From Rhizomys pruinosus (Eukaryota > Chordata > Mammalia > Rodentia > Spalacidae): 64,000 bases of DNA. Position 1 is the stretch's first letter; the number at the start of each line of letters is the position of its first letter. Location of the stretch: contig VZQC01011939.1 in the NCBI GenBank assembly GCA_009823505.1, positions 1,844,284 through 1,908,283 of the forward strand, written 5' to 3'. A program made the translations under genes and the position numbers. Shown here one piece after another: positions 24,303 to 37,084 of this stretch. Below the pieces are notes generated by a model, which was not told where the DNA came from, did no database searches, and saw only the letters and a program-made list of their open reading frames with translations.

Positions 24303-24530
24303 TTTATTTTATTTTATTTTATTTTATTTTTTATGTGTATGAATGTACTGTCTGCATGTAGGTTTGTGCACCCGTGTTGTGCAATGCCACAGAGGTCAGA
24401 AGAGGGTGTCAGAGTCCCCTGGAACTGGAGTTAAAGATAGTTCTCAGGTGCCATGTGGGTGCTGGGGATCGAACCTGGGTTCTCTGCAAGAGCAGTAGGT
24501 GCTCTTAACCTCTAGGCCATCTCTCCAGTT
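24303..24530 (-). repeat. B2 SINE with (TTTTA)n tail
   Basis: A TTTTATTTTA tract (24303-24332) is the tail of a reverse-complement B2. It has the single-copy form of the 17-bp segment (GGAACTGGAGTTAAAGAT) and ends GGCCATCTCTCCAG. Confidence 0.92.
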
Positions 24531-24827
24531 GAGTAAATTTTTTAAAATGTACTCAACTATTCTCACATAGAAGAGATAGGCGAGTACCTGTATTTTCATA
24601 ATTAAAATTCAGATGAATAGAAGATAAACACCACATTCCTGGATGAAAATTGGATCCTGAGAACAACTAATGTGGAAATACAAAATTTCTTAGACTATAA
24701 TGAAAATGGAATAAACAACTTTACAAAAATTTGGGAACACAATGAAGGCATTTCTAAGAGGACAATTTATAAGATTAACTACTTGCAACTGAGTATTAGG
24801 CACTAGTCATTATAATAAATTACTGGA

Positions 24828-24994
24828 CAGGTGTGGTTCTACATGCCTTTATTCCTAGCACTTGGAAGGCAGAGACCTGCACATATCTGTGAGTTCAAGG
24901 ACAGCTACATCTTCAGTTCCAGGACAGCTGGGACTACAGTGATATCTTGTCTGAAAAAAACATAAGTAAATAAATAAATAAATAAATAAATAAA
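24828..24994 (+). repeat. Diverged B1 SINE with (AAAT)n tail
   Basis: It has TGCCTTTATTCCTAGCACTT and GGACAGCTGGGACTACAG blocks, then an (AAAT)n run at 24964-24994. Several substitutions mark it as older than the 8 kb B1. Confidence 0.8.
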
Positions 24995-25168
24995 CCAGCA
25001 GAAAGCCTTGGAAAAGCATTAACACAAAAACAGCCAAAAGAGTTGATTAGAAGAGATAAGTAAATTTAAGGCTGAGATTATGAAGTTAGAAAAGCATAAA
25101 CATACAAAGTGTCAATTACATGAAAATTCGAGCTGGGCAGTTTGGCTGTAACTAGAAAATGTACAATA

Positions 25169-25418
25169 AGGGCTAGAGATATGACCTAGCGGTTAAGAGC
25201 GCCTACTGATTTTGCAGAGGACCTGGGTTCAGTCCCCAGAACCCACATGGCTGCTGAGAACCATCTGTAACTGCAATTCCAGGAGAACTCCAATTCCAGG
25301 TTAATCCAACACCCTCTTCTGACCTCCCCAGCCTTGTACAACATGGGCGCACAAACCTACATGCAGACAGTATGTTCATACACATAAATAAATAAATAAA
25401 TAAAATTTAAAAAAGAAA
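25169..25418 (+). repeat. B2 SINE
   Basis: It begins AGGGCTAGAGATATGACC. B-box GGGTTCAGTCCCC, 17-bp duplication present (CTGCAATTCCAGGAGAACTC...), (AAAT)n A-rich tail. Confidence 0.9.
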
Positions 25419-25545
25419 ATGTGCAATAAGTAACAACTATGTGCTGATAGTCAGACTGTACTAAATCAAAATAGTATAAATAATCTAAGCACAGCCTTAA
25501 GAATCCAATGAATGAGAATAAATTAAAAACAGGGAAAAAAAAGAT

Positions 25546-25705
25546 GCCAGGTGCCAAGGCACATGAGTTTATTCCTAGCACTCAGGAGGCAGAGACAGGC
25601 AGAACCCTTTGAGTTCAAGGCCATCTATATCCTGAGTTGCAGGACAGGTGGGAATACAGGGAGACCCTATCTCAAAAAGACCTAAATAAATAAATAAATA
25701 AATCC
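25546..25705 (+). repeat. Diverged B1 SINE
   Basis: CCTAGCACTCAGGAGGCAGA and GGACAGGTGGGAATACAGGG are B1 blocks; tail (AAAT)n. Confidence 0.78.
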
Positions 25706-25757
25706 CATGAGAGCCTTGGAAAACCAAAAAACAGCCAAAAACAGTTGATGGGGGGAG

Positions 25758-25965
25758 GGGTGTGGAGAGATGTATCAGTAGAACTGGGTTCAATTGCCCG
25801 CACCCACATGGCAGCTAAGAACTGATTTTAACCCCAGTTCTAGGGGAATCTGATGCCCTCCTCTGACCTCTGGGGCATTGCATGACACAGGTGCACCAAC
25901 CTACATGCAGAAAGTACACTCATACACATAAAAATAATAAATTAATTAAAAAATTAAAAAATTGT
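25758..25965 (+). repeat. Diverged B2 SINE, 5' damaged
   Basis: GTGGAGAGATGTATCAGTAG, GAACTGGGTTCAATTGCC and the CCTCTGACCTCTGGGGCATT and CATACACATAAAA parts are recognisable. The segment corresponding to AGAGCACTGACTGCTC is missing. Confidence 0.75.
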
Positions 25966-26177
25966 TTAATAGGGAAAAGATAAATAAATTCAAGGCTGAA
26001 ATAAGGAAAGCATAAAAAGTACAAAGAATCAATAAAATGAAATTTTTGGCTGGCAGTGTGACTAAATAGTACAAGAATTAAATAACTTTGCGCTTGTATT
26101 CATACTGTAAATATTAATTGAAACAGAGTCATAAGAAAACAATTAAATAGAATTAAAAAATTAAAAACAATAAATTC

Positions 26178-26340
26178 ATTGTGGCACATGCCTTCAATAC
26201 GAGCACTCTGAAGGTAAGAATTAAGTCCACCCTGGTTTACAAAGCGAGTTCCATCCCAACTGTTGCTTCATGGGGATATGGATTCAAAAACACCGAGAAA
26301 AAATAAATCACCCAAAAAGAAAAAAAAGTCCAAGAAAAAA
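26178..26340 (+). repeat. Very diverged B1-like SINE
   Basis: TGTGGCACATGCCTTCAATA, GGTTTACAAAGCGAGTTCCA and an A-rich tail resemble a decayed B1. Confidence 0.5.
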
Positions 26341-26831
26341 GTCTAGGACGAGAAAGATATAACAGAGAATTCTACCAAAACTTCAAATAATGATAAGGCT
26401 AGATGTTTATCCAAACTTAATTATGAAATTCTATGCAACTGAAGGAATCAACCTGAGTGAGGCAACTGAAACTCAGAAAGACAAATATCAAATATTCTGT
26501 CCCCCAGCTGGGTGGTAGCTTTGAAATTTTAGATACTCGAAAATTCAGAGTGGTCAAGAAAATAGTAAATGGCCTTAGTAGGGTGAGTGGGTTAAGGCTT
26601 CTTAGGAGGGGTGGTTGAATTTAGTGGTATTTGGGTAGAGATTGGATCATTTGCCTAGGATGGTTAAATGAGGTGTGGAAGGGAAGACAGGGCAGAGGTG
26701 AGAGTATAGGGAGGGATGAATAGCAGTAAAGGTCAGCTACTGTTTTACCTGTAGATTAATGCTTCTTTCTCCTGAGAAGATTCTTTATGCAATAGATGAT
26801 GTATAACCCAATACCCTCAGCTGTGCAAAGA

Positions 26832-27029
26832 GCAGAGAACAAGAGGCTTCTGAGCACCGTCTCTGAATAGGACTGTTCTATGAGACATCTGGGTCTAAAG
26901 GCTCTGCCTCCTGAGTGCTGGGTTCACAGTGCAGAGAACAAGAGGCTTCTGAGCACCGTCTCCGAATAGCACTGTTCTATGAGACATCTGGATCTAAAGG
27001 CTCTGCCTCCTGAGTGCTGGGTTTAAAGT
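26832..27029. repeat. 99-bp tandem duplication
   Basis: 26832-26930 and 26931-27029 are the same 99-bp unit (starting GCAGAGAACAAGAGGCTTCT) with about four differences. Part of the unit (CTGCCTCCTGAGTGCTGGG) looks B1-derived on the minus strand. Confidence 0.95.
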
Positions 27030-27059
27030 GGTGTGCCACCAATTGAATTATATGTCTAT

Positions 27060-27062
27060 ACT

Positions 27063-27101
<39 letters not shown>

Positions 27102-27320
27102 TTTTATGTGTATGAATGTACTATCTGCATGTAGGTCTATGCACCCATGTTGTGCAATGCTGTAGAGGTCAGAAGAGGGTGTCGGATTCCCCTGGAACTG
27201 GAGTTCTCCTAGAATTGGAGTTACAGATGGTTCTCAGTTGCCGTGTAGGTGCCGGGGATTGAACCCGGGTCCTCTGCAAGAGCAGTCAGCGATCTTAATT
27301 GCTAGGCCATCTCTCTAGCC
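27060..27320 (-). repeat. (TTTA)n and B2 SINE
   Basis: A (TTTA)n run at about 27060-27104 is the tail of a reverse-complement B2 carrying the 17-bp duplication. It ends GGCCATCTCTCTAGCCCC. Confidence 0.93.
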
Positions 27321-27324
27321 CCTA

Positions 27325-27685
27325 TTTATTTTTCAATATATATTTTGTACAAGATTGTCAAATCTAGACCCGTGTTCCCCACCCTATGCCCACACCCCAC
27401 CAGAGCTCATGTATTCTGCCAAACATGCTTTTCATCTCTTTCTCAGTCTTTCTCAATATTCTCCATGGGGAAGTTGACTGTTTTGAGCAGAAGTTCACTG
27501 TTTCAGTCAGTTCTTTGATGCAGTCCTTTCTGTTGTTGTTGTTGTTTCCAGTATGCATCACTCCCAACCTCAAGGGACCATGCACAATAAATACTTATAA
27601 CTAGGTAATTGGCACTAGCATCCACAGATGAGGGATACCATCCATTGTTTGTTTTTCTGGGACTATGTTACACTCAGCATGATGT
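27325..27685 (-). repeat. L1 3'UTR fragment
   Basis: Same L1 3' end as near 9.2 and 16.7 kb (CCAGAGCTCATGTATTCTGC; TCAGTTCTTTGATGCAGTCC). No ORF2 remains, so it is a very short 5'-truncated insertion. Confidence 0.82.
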
Positions 27686-27984
27686 CTCTATGCTCGTTTT
27701 TTGGCATTGCTCTTATGTTTTGTGGTAGACACTTAGTTCCAGTGAAATATCTTCTCTAAATAGCTTTAGTTCTATCTCTGAAGTTCTAGCGGGTTGTACC
27801 ATTTCATTTTATTGATGGATTTTTAAAATCCCATCCTTAATCTTGCCAATGAAACATTACAAACAAAATTTCCCTGTAATTACATAGATCCCCAGGTTTC
27901 TTTTTATATTTACTTCTGGTTTAATTCACCTTTTAAAAATAACAAAAATAACAATGCTTGCATGATCATCGCTAGGAAAGTTTT

Positions 27985-28147
27985 TTTGTTGTTGACCTTT
28001 TTTGTCTTTTTGGGACAGGGTCTCTCTGTAACACCAGTTCTCCTGGAACTCACTTTGTAGACCAGGCTGGCCTTGACCTTACAAAGAACCGCCTGCCTCT
28101 GCCTCCTTCATGCTAGGATTAAAGGCGTGTGCCACCTCTCCAAGCTA
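27985..28147 (-). repeat. B1 SINE
   Basis: Reverse-complement B1: TTTTTGGGACAGGGTCTCTC, GGAACTCACTTTGTAGACCA, GGCTGGCCTTGACC and GGATTAAAGGCGTGTGCCAC. Confidence 0.92.
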
Positions 28148-29351
28148 GGAAAGTTTTTATGTAAACTTTACAGTAATGGTTTTGACAATAATGTTTTATT
28201 TTTCTTTTTTACTTCCTTAAAGAGCATTCCACACATATTGTATTCCCAAATCATTTGTCTTGTAATTTTTTTTTCTGAATTTTATGCATAAATCATATTT
28301 AGATTTTTGAGTTGTGCACTGGTATATTTGACTCTTATTATCAGGTTGCCTCTTACTTTCCTTTTCATTTAGGTTTTATATTATGCAATTAAGAATACTA
28401 AATTTCTTTTGTAGAAATATGTATAATAGTTCTATATCTCATCAATTTTCAACATTACTAATCTACAATGATGACCTTACCAGGTTATTTTATTATTTAA
28501 TTTATTAATATGTCAATACTTGAATCTAACATTTCAATATTCTCCATTTGAAATATTGGGATGTACTCATTTCCTGATATGATTTATGAGATTTGTATTG
28601 AATGTGATTTGTTGGTCTTCTGTTTGTTTCTTTTATTGGTATTTATATCCTTCCTCTTAGTCTTAATTGTATCCTTCCTCTTAGTCTTAATATACTGATT
28701 CCTCAAGGGGTGTGGTCCATTCATCATGTCCATGTATAATTTATAATCTTTTCTCTGTTCTCATGTATGAATGTGGCTCCTCCTCTGCATATTTTATCGA
28801 AATGCTAAAGTGCAGATTTTGTTGCAATGATCGTTTTTCTAAATATGTATTTATCTGTCCATTAATTATGATGCTTACAATTATTGGTTGTTTTAATTTA
28901 TATTTTAATTTTATATTTGTTAATTGTATTTCTTAATTCTTTCCTGGTATTTGGACTTGTTGATTAGACGTCTAATATCATTGCCTTTATGTGCCTTGGC
29001 TTTGATTTGACAATTTTCCCTTAAACTTTTCAATATAACGTTTTCCATTCTACTTTTCATATTGTTCTGACAGTAGAGGATCAAGTATACTGTTCTTGTT
29101 TTTTTTTTACCTTTCCCTATGTCCCTTATGATTTTATACCCAATTATTTATCTACTGTTCAGTAGTTTTCTGCTTATAATTTCTTTGCAAGTATTTAATA
29201 GTTTAATTTTTTGCACATATTTCATAGTTTAATTTTTACCTTTCTACTATGTATTGACCATTGTTCTTTAGATTTGGTTTCTCCTAAAAATTTTATACAA
29301 TTTCTTTCTCTTTCTTTCTTTTGAGTGTTTTACTCTCATATTTATTTTCAG
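28148..29351. other. KRAB-ZNF intron before the finger exon; nothing recognised
   Basis: AT-rich, no SINE and no long frame. The last 60 bases are pyrimidine-rich and end TTATTTTCAG, a good splice acceptor for the exon at 29352. Confidence 0.6.
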
Positions 29352-31701
<2,350 letters not shown>

Positions 31702-31759
31702 ATGTGGTGGGGGTATGGTTGAAAAGGTGGAGAAGTTGGGAAGGGGAGAGGTCACTTAA

Positions 31760-32540
31760 TTTGATTAGGACTGCTGTATGAGATATACAAAAGCTCAGTA
31801 GCAAATCTTAAATAAGTATATGAATAATTTTAGCTAATCCCTAAAAATAGTATAATACATGAAATAGTGTTGTATAAATAAGTAGGGTAGGACATAAGAA
31901 AGGGTTTTTGAAGATGATCAAAATACATTTTATGAAATCCAAAAAATTTAATTAAAAATAGTGACACAGATTCTGTTATACACCCCTTCATATTCAGATG
32001 CACCAATTCTGCACAAATATGTAGTCCTCATTCATATTTCCTGGTGTTTATTGCAACATGTGCTTAGATATCTCTACACGCCATCACATACTTTTGAAGG
32101 GTCTATGGTCTTCTGCTCCATTTGCTATCACAACTTCTCTACAGAAATTACACTTCTTTCAACATGGATTTATCTCAAAGCTGAAATTTAGATCAAGGCA
32201 ATCAAAAGAGTCTCAGGAGGCAGAATCAGTTTTCTCCAGAGACAACTGTTTGGATAAATCATGTAATCTCAAGAAGTCTATTGTACATAGAAGTAGACAA
32301 TTAAATGGACACAGTGATTATATATATATATATATATATATGCATACATATGCATATTTATAAAAGTATGTATATATGTATGTATATATGTATGTATGTG
32401 TAACCATAATAATTAAAGAAGGAGACAATGAGAGGGAGTTAGGGGCATGGGAGGAGTTGGAGGGGGCTTGGTAGAGGTGGAAATAATTCAAATGCAATAT
32501 TCATGTGTGAAATTCTCAAACCTAAAAACTTTATATATAT
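31760..32540 (+). repeat. Old L1-like 3' end with (TA)n
   Basis: Nothing is recognised from 31760 to about 32090. From about 32160 the sequence resembles a rodent L1 3'UTR. It has TCCAGAGACAACTGTTTGGA, a (TA)n run at 32319-32341, TATG repeats to about 32400, GGGAGGAGTTGGAGGGGG, and ATTCATGTGTGAAATTCTCA near the end. The first part recurs at 55120-55290. Confidence 0.6.
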
Positions 32541-32929
32541 TGAAAGGTAAAAAAAATTAGTCCATTGTTTTTGAATTTTGTCTCACTCAAATTTTCAGGA
32601 TATTGACAGATAAAGATATTTTTCGCATAGTATAACATGAATGGTTTGTAGTTCCTCTCCTTAATGCAGTTTTTATTCCCCTCTGAAACCCCCAAAGCAC
32701 AGTCTTTGTTATGTGAATTTATCAATATTCTTTTCTTCCTTACTCCCACCAGAATTATAAGTTAATTTCTGCTTATAGAATTTGGGGGCTTTTCTAGTCC
32801 ATATCAGCAAACCCTTTCAAATTTTTCTCGTAAACTAGTTCTAATGACCTAAGAACCACATGGTCAGGTTTAGTCCTAGCAGTGATTGACCACCATTCCC
32901 TGGTACCAATTTTCTGTTAGTAATCTTTC
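32541..32929. other. No gene seen
   Basis: AT-rich, no recognised repeat or coding frame. Confidence 0.5.
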
Positions 32930-33240
32930 TATCCTAGTGAGTAAAATGCCAATGAACTAGCTTGGTGGAGCAAAGATTTACTTTGGTTCATGGTTTCAGA
33001 GGGTTTTGGCCCATTGAGGTAGAGAGATCATGGCAGAGCAGTGCAGTTCACATCACAGTGGCTCAGGAAGCACGGAGTGAAATGAGGTTAGAGGTCTGGC
33101 TCTCAGCTTCAGAGGCCTGACCCTGTGACNAACAACACCTTCTTTAAGGGCATCAGAAGACATCAAAGAATCAGTTCCATGTTACAATTACTGTAAAAAA
33201 AATAAAAACTCAGTTTTAGGCTGAAATCTTTAAGGAGACT
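32930..33240. repeat. Interspersed repeat of uncertain family, with a single N
   Basis: The block GCAAAGATTTACTTTGGTTC ATGGTTTCAGAGGG is characteristic of a dispersed rodent repeat, but I cannot name it safely. An undetermined base at 33130 may mark a small assembly gap. Confidence 0.4.
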
Positions 33241-33616
33241 TAATTATTGTGGAATCTCTTTCCATCACTCCATGCAGCACAACATGGGTGCACAAAGAGA
33301 ATAGAAGGGGATACTCTGAAGTCTGTTCATGCATAAATGGTTAAAAAATGCAGTATATACATTCAATTGAATACATTTAGAAGAATGAAATACAGTTATT
33401 TGCCCTGTTGCATATTAATATGCATTAAAGCATAGTCCTGAATGAGATAGTAGACACAAATACAATTATTCAATAGCACTTATATGGAGAAGAAAATTGT
33501 GAGAGAGGATGAAGAGAAGTGGTTGAAAAAAAAAAAAAAAACAGAAATATTTAACAAAATCGGTGCGGAGAATTTCTCAGATTCGAAGGCCAAATATTGA
33601 AACACATAAGAAACTG

Positions 33617-33652
33617 CTGGAGTCAGATGCGCTACCTTTGCACCACGAGGCC
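33617..33652 (-). pseudogene. tRNA-Trp 5'-half pseudogene
   Basis: The minus strand reads GGCCTCGTGGTGCAAAGGTA, then GCGCATCTGACTCCAG. This is the 5' half of tRNA-Trp: acceptor strand, D arm, and anticodon arm to CCA, with about three substitutions. No 3' half follows, so it is not a functional tRNA. Confidence 0.82.
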
Positions 33653-33910
33653 CTCCTTGGGCTGGAGAGATGGCCTAGTGGTTAAGAGCGCTGACCGCTC
33701 TTACAGAGGACCCAGGTTCGATCCCCAGCACCCACATGGCGGCCGAGAACCGTCTGAAACTCCAATTCCAGGAGAACTCCAGTTCCAGGGGAATCCGACA
33801 CCCTCTTCTGACCTCCGCGGCATTGCACAACACGGGTGCACAAACTTGCATGCAGACAGTACATTCATACACATACAGAAAGAAATAAAATTAATAAAAA
33901 AATTTAAAAA
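33620..33910 (+). mobile_element. Chimeric retroinsertion: antisense tRNA-Trp 5' half fused to B2
   Basis: A 12-bp duplication, AAGAAACTGCTG, flanks the insert (33608-33619 and 33911-33922). Between the copies lie an antisense tRNA-Trp 5' half, a 6-base CTCCTT joint, and a full B2 (33659-33910) with the 17-bp duplication and an A-rich tail. Because both parts are inside one target duplication, they were probably inserted in one L1-driven event. Confidence 0.82.
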
Positions 33911-33922
33911 AAGAAACTGCTG

Positions 33923-35277
33923 AACAAGGTAAGTGTAATATGATTGAACATTATATATAATTTTTTATTCTGTTATTTATGATTTTTATCCTATCATCAC
34001 AAGGCTGCTGTTCAATGTGGTGTTTGTTCACACCTCTCTCCATTTATCTCCTAAAAATTCTTTCCTTTGGCTGAGGTTCTCTGTGCCAAATTCCACAATA
34101 AATAAAAAAAAAAAAATTGTTTCTCAATCAGTAGTAAGCTTCTTCACATAATTTACAAAATGAAGCACATGAATCATCATATTTAATGAAGGATTTATCC
34201 TTGATTAATGGATACTTTTCTCCCCTCCTTGGAGAATGTTCTCGTATTCAATTGACAAATATTAGCTATTACAATGTGGATGTTGAAGCATTGTCTTAGC
34301 CATCACTGGTTGGGGCTTATTTCTAAATTATCTATAATTAACTTCCACTTTTGTCATCTATTCTTCATCTTTATTGTATAGCATTCTTTTAGTTCTGTTT
34401 TCATTGAAAGAAGATTAATTTGCAACATTTTAGGGAAATATCATATGGCCTATCGAAACAAGGACATTAGCCATTGCAGCCCTGGGGATAAAACTTGCTA
34501 AAAAAAAGTTTAAAACTTAAATGTAAATGCTATTGACAGACATGAATATAGTATTCAATACCATACATTATCATGCAGTAAAACTAATCTCAGGTACACC
34601 TTTGTGATTACTTAGAATCCAGACTCTGTGAGGTTGATGCTCTCTCTCTGAAAAACCATGGTAAAAACCATCAAGTATAGCTCAGGAAGACCAACGAACT
34701 TGGATTAATTTCCTATTTAGGCTCTTGGTATTTATATTCTAATTAATATGGTCATAGAGAAGGCTTTTTGCAGGATAGGGTTTCATAAACTCATCTGTAT
34801 TTTAGTAAGAATAAGTTACAATACCCAGAGTTATACAAGCATGACCGATAAACTCAAATGCTATTGGATTCCTTTCCAGCAATAGATGAGGTTCACCAAA
34901 CTGTCTAGAGCAGGGTCATCCCTGTTTGAAATATAGGCAGGACTGGTTTGCTGTTGAGTACAAAAGCAGTTCAAGGAAAACAGTGATGCTAAGGAATTTG
35001 TTTTTAAAAGTTCAACAGATGCACTTTTAGAGCATTTTAAGGTACCTAGACCAATATTTCTATCCTTATAATGAATCACATTTTTTCATCCAATTCTCCT
35101 TTTTGAACATTCTGTTCCTGTTGCCACTGTTTCCTTTTATACTTCCAGCAGGCATGCTAATAATTAGCATTATGGTTGATTGTTATATTAGGTTCCATAT
35201 CATCTCAAATGTCTTTGTTCTTCCTTTACTTTAAAGGTCTCCAACAGTAACATTGTGTAGAGGTTTTTGTTTATTAG
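33923..35277. other. About 1.35 kb without a gene or recognised repeat
   Basis: AT-rich unique-looking sequence. The only longer frame (34861-35079, minus) shows no known motif. Confidence 0.55.
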
Positions 35278-35416
35278 TTTGTTATCTTTTGTCTTTTTGA
35301 TACAGGATCCTCCTGTATATCTGACTGTCCTGGAACATGCTCTGTAGGCCAGGCTTCTTCCTACCTCTGCCTCCTGAGTGCCGGGATTAAAGGCATGTAC
35401 CCCCACACCCAGCTCA
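35278..35416 (-). repeat. Diverged B1 SINE
   Basis: Reverse-complement B1 with CTTTTTGATACAGGATCC, TGTAGGCCAGGCTTC and GCCGGGATTAAAGGCATGTA. An internal segment is missing. Followed by a (TTTTG)n run at about 35421-35442. Confidence 0.85.
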
Positions 35417-35716
35417 AGTTTTTGTTTTGTTTTGTTTTGTTTTTAAGTAAGATTCTTTTCTAGAGTATGTACAGCACATGATTTTTCTCATTCACTGACT
35501 TTCCTCCTTCAAAGGAACATGATTTTCCCCAGTAAATGGTATCACTGATCCCAGCTCCATAAGTAGCAGAAGTCCTCCCAGGTTCCTCCCCCTATTTCCT
35601 TATATATTGAGTCACTCCAAGTCCAGTTTTGTTTCCTGTATAAAGTTATTGTGGCCTCCTCTCAGTTCCAGGTGCCTTTTGTACCTGGTTCAGTGGTTCT
35701 TAATGAACTATTTTGT

Positions 35717-36440
35717 TGTTGTTTCCCCTGTTTGGTAAGATATGCTTTATTTAATTTTCTTTTTCTTTCTTTCGTTATTTAATTTTCAAAGAACAATTCA
35801 GAAGTGATATATTAATTAAAATATTCAAAATAAATTTTAACTAAAGAGAGAAAAAGGGCTCATAACTTGGCACAGTTTTACCGTACTGAGACATAAATAA
35901 GTCGTCAGCAGATTACACTTCAAATGATTAGATACGAACTTAAAAGAAAGTAAGTAGAGGCTTTTGTGGCTTTAAAGAAGCATGGGGACATAAAAAAGCA
36001 GAATCAAGAGAATAGACATTTGAGTTAAAATCAATCATACCACCAGCTATTTTAATATGCTAACAATTTCAGTATATGCTGAGAATGAAATAAGCTTCAT
36101 TGAAATAAAGATACTAACATGAGAAATTACAGATAAAGCAGAGAAAGTAGAGATATATTCTTGCAGACGAACTGTAGGTCATATAGGAATGTCTAGTGAG
36201 ATGTTGAAAATTCACATAGGGCATAAAATAATTTCTTATTATGAGGAACTGTCCAGCATCCCACATGATGTTTGCATACTTGGCTCTCACATGCTAAATG
36301 CCAGTGGCGCTCTTCCCTGCCCATAGTTATGACAACCACAGACCCTACCAGGCCTGTTGTTGTTGTTTTCCCCTGTTTGGTAAGATATGCTTTATTTAAT
36401 TTTCAAAGAACAATTCAGAGGTGATATATCAATTAAGAAT
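35717..36440 (+). repeat. Direct repeats of about 90 bp flanking 0.55 kb
   Basis: The block CCCCTGTTTGGTAAGATATG followed by CTTTATTTAATTTTC and CAAAGAACAATTCAGA occurs at about 35717-35812 and again at 36357-36440. The first copy carries an extra CT-rich stretch. Confidence 0.8.
36235..36350 (+). repeat. MER5-like hAT (Charlie) DNA transposon fragment
   Basis: CCACATGATGTTTGCATACT, GCTAAATGCCAGTGGCGC and AGTTATGACAACCACAGACC resemble the MER5A consensus (GATGTTTAGCA.., ATGCCAGTAGCAC, GTTGTGACAACCA), an old mammalian non-autonomous hAT element. From memory only. Confidence 0.6.
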
Positions 36441-37084
36441 TATGAAAATTATTTTTAGAGAGTAGATTTCTTGGGCTTGAGATCAAGGATTTCTGAAGAC
36501 CACCTGAAGCACAGGTAGGAGCTGGGTGCTTCAGCCAGGTGGATTGTTTGGTTTGATTCAATAGTCTTTGGCTTGATTTGCATGTGTGGCTGTGGGGGTG
36601 GTGTTGTCATTCTAGCTGGTATTAAAAGGTGGCCCTGTTGCCACTGTGATACTTGAGATCAGGAATTTCCTAAGACCACCCGAATCACAGGTACCAGGGC
36701 ATGGGCTAAACAAGAATTCTCCCCCATCCCAACCCCTCCCTCCCCACCAACTGGGAATGCCGAAAGACTGTCCAAGTGGACTCTTTGGAGAAACCTCAGA
36801 ACAGAAAGGGAAGAGTGAGTTAGACTTCCAATAGAAAGCCTAAAACTTAGACAAGTCAACACTCCATAAGCAAAGAGAAAAGAAGAAAAACAAATCAATC
36901 AAACAAGGCACTTGAAGGAGGCAAGCAAAGCAAGCCTTCAACACAGTGAAGAGGAATTTGGGATGCACAGTGGAATACAGGGAAAGAGAAACACACATGA
37001 CAGGGAACGAAGATGACAACATGGAAAGGTGCAGGATAATTCCACACCAAGCTCTACCAACCCTGTGGAAGATTCCTACAGTGG

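Noticed and set aside
33617..33652. Functional tRNA-Trp gene
   Set aside because: Only the 5' half is present, with substitutions and no 3' half or acceptor end.
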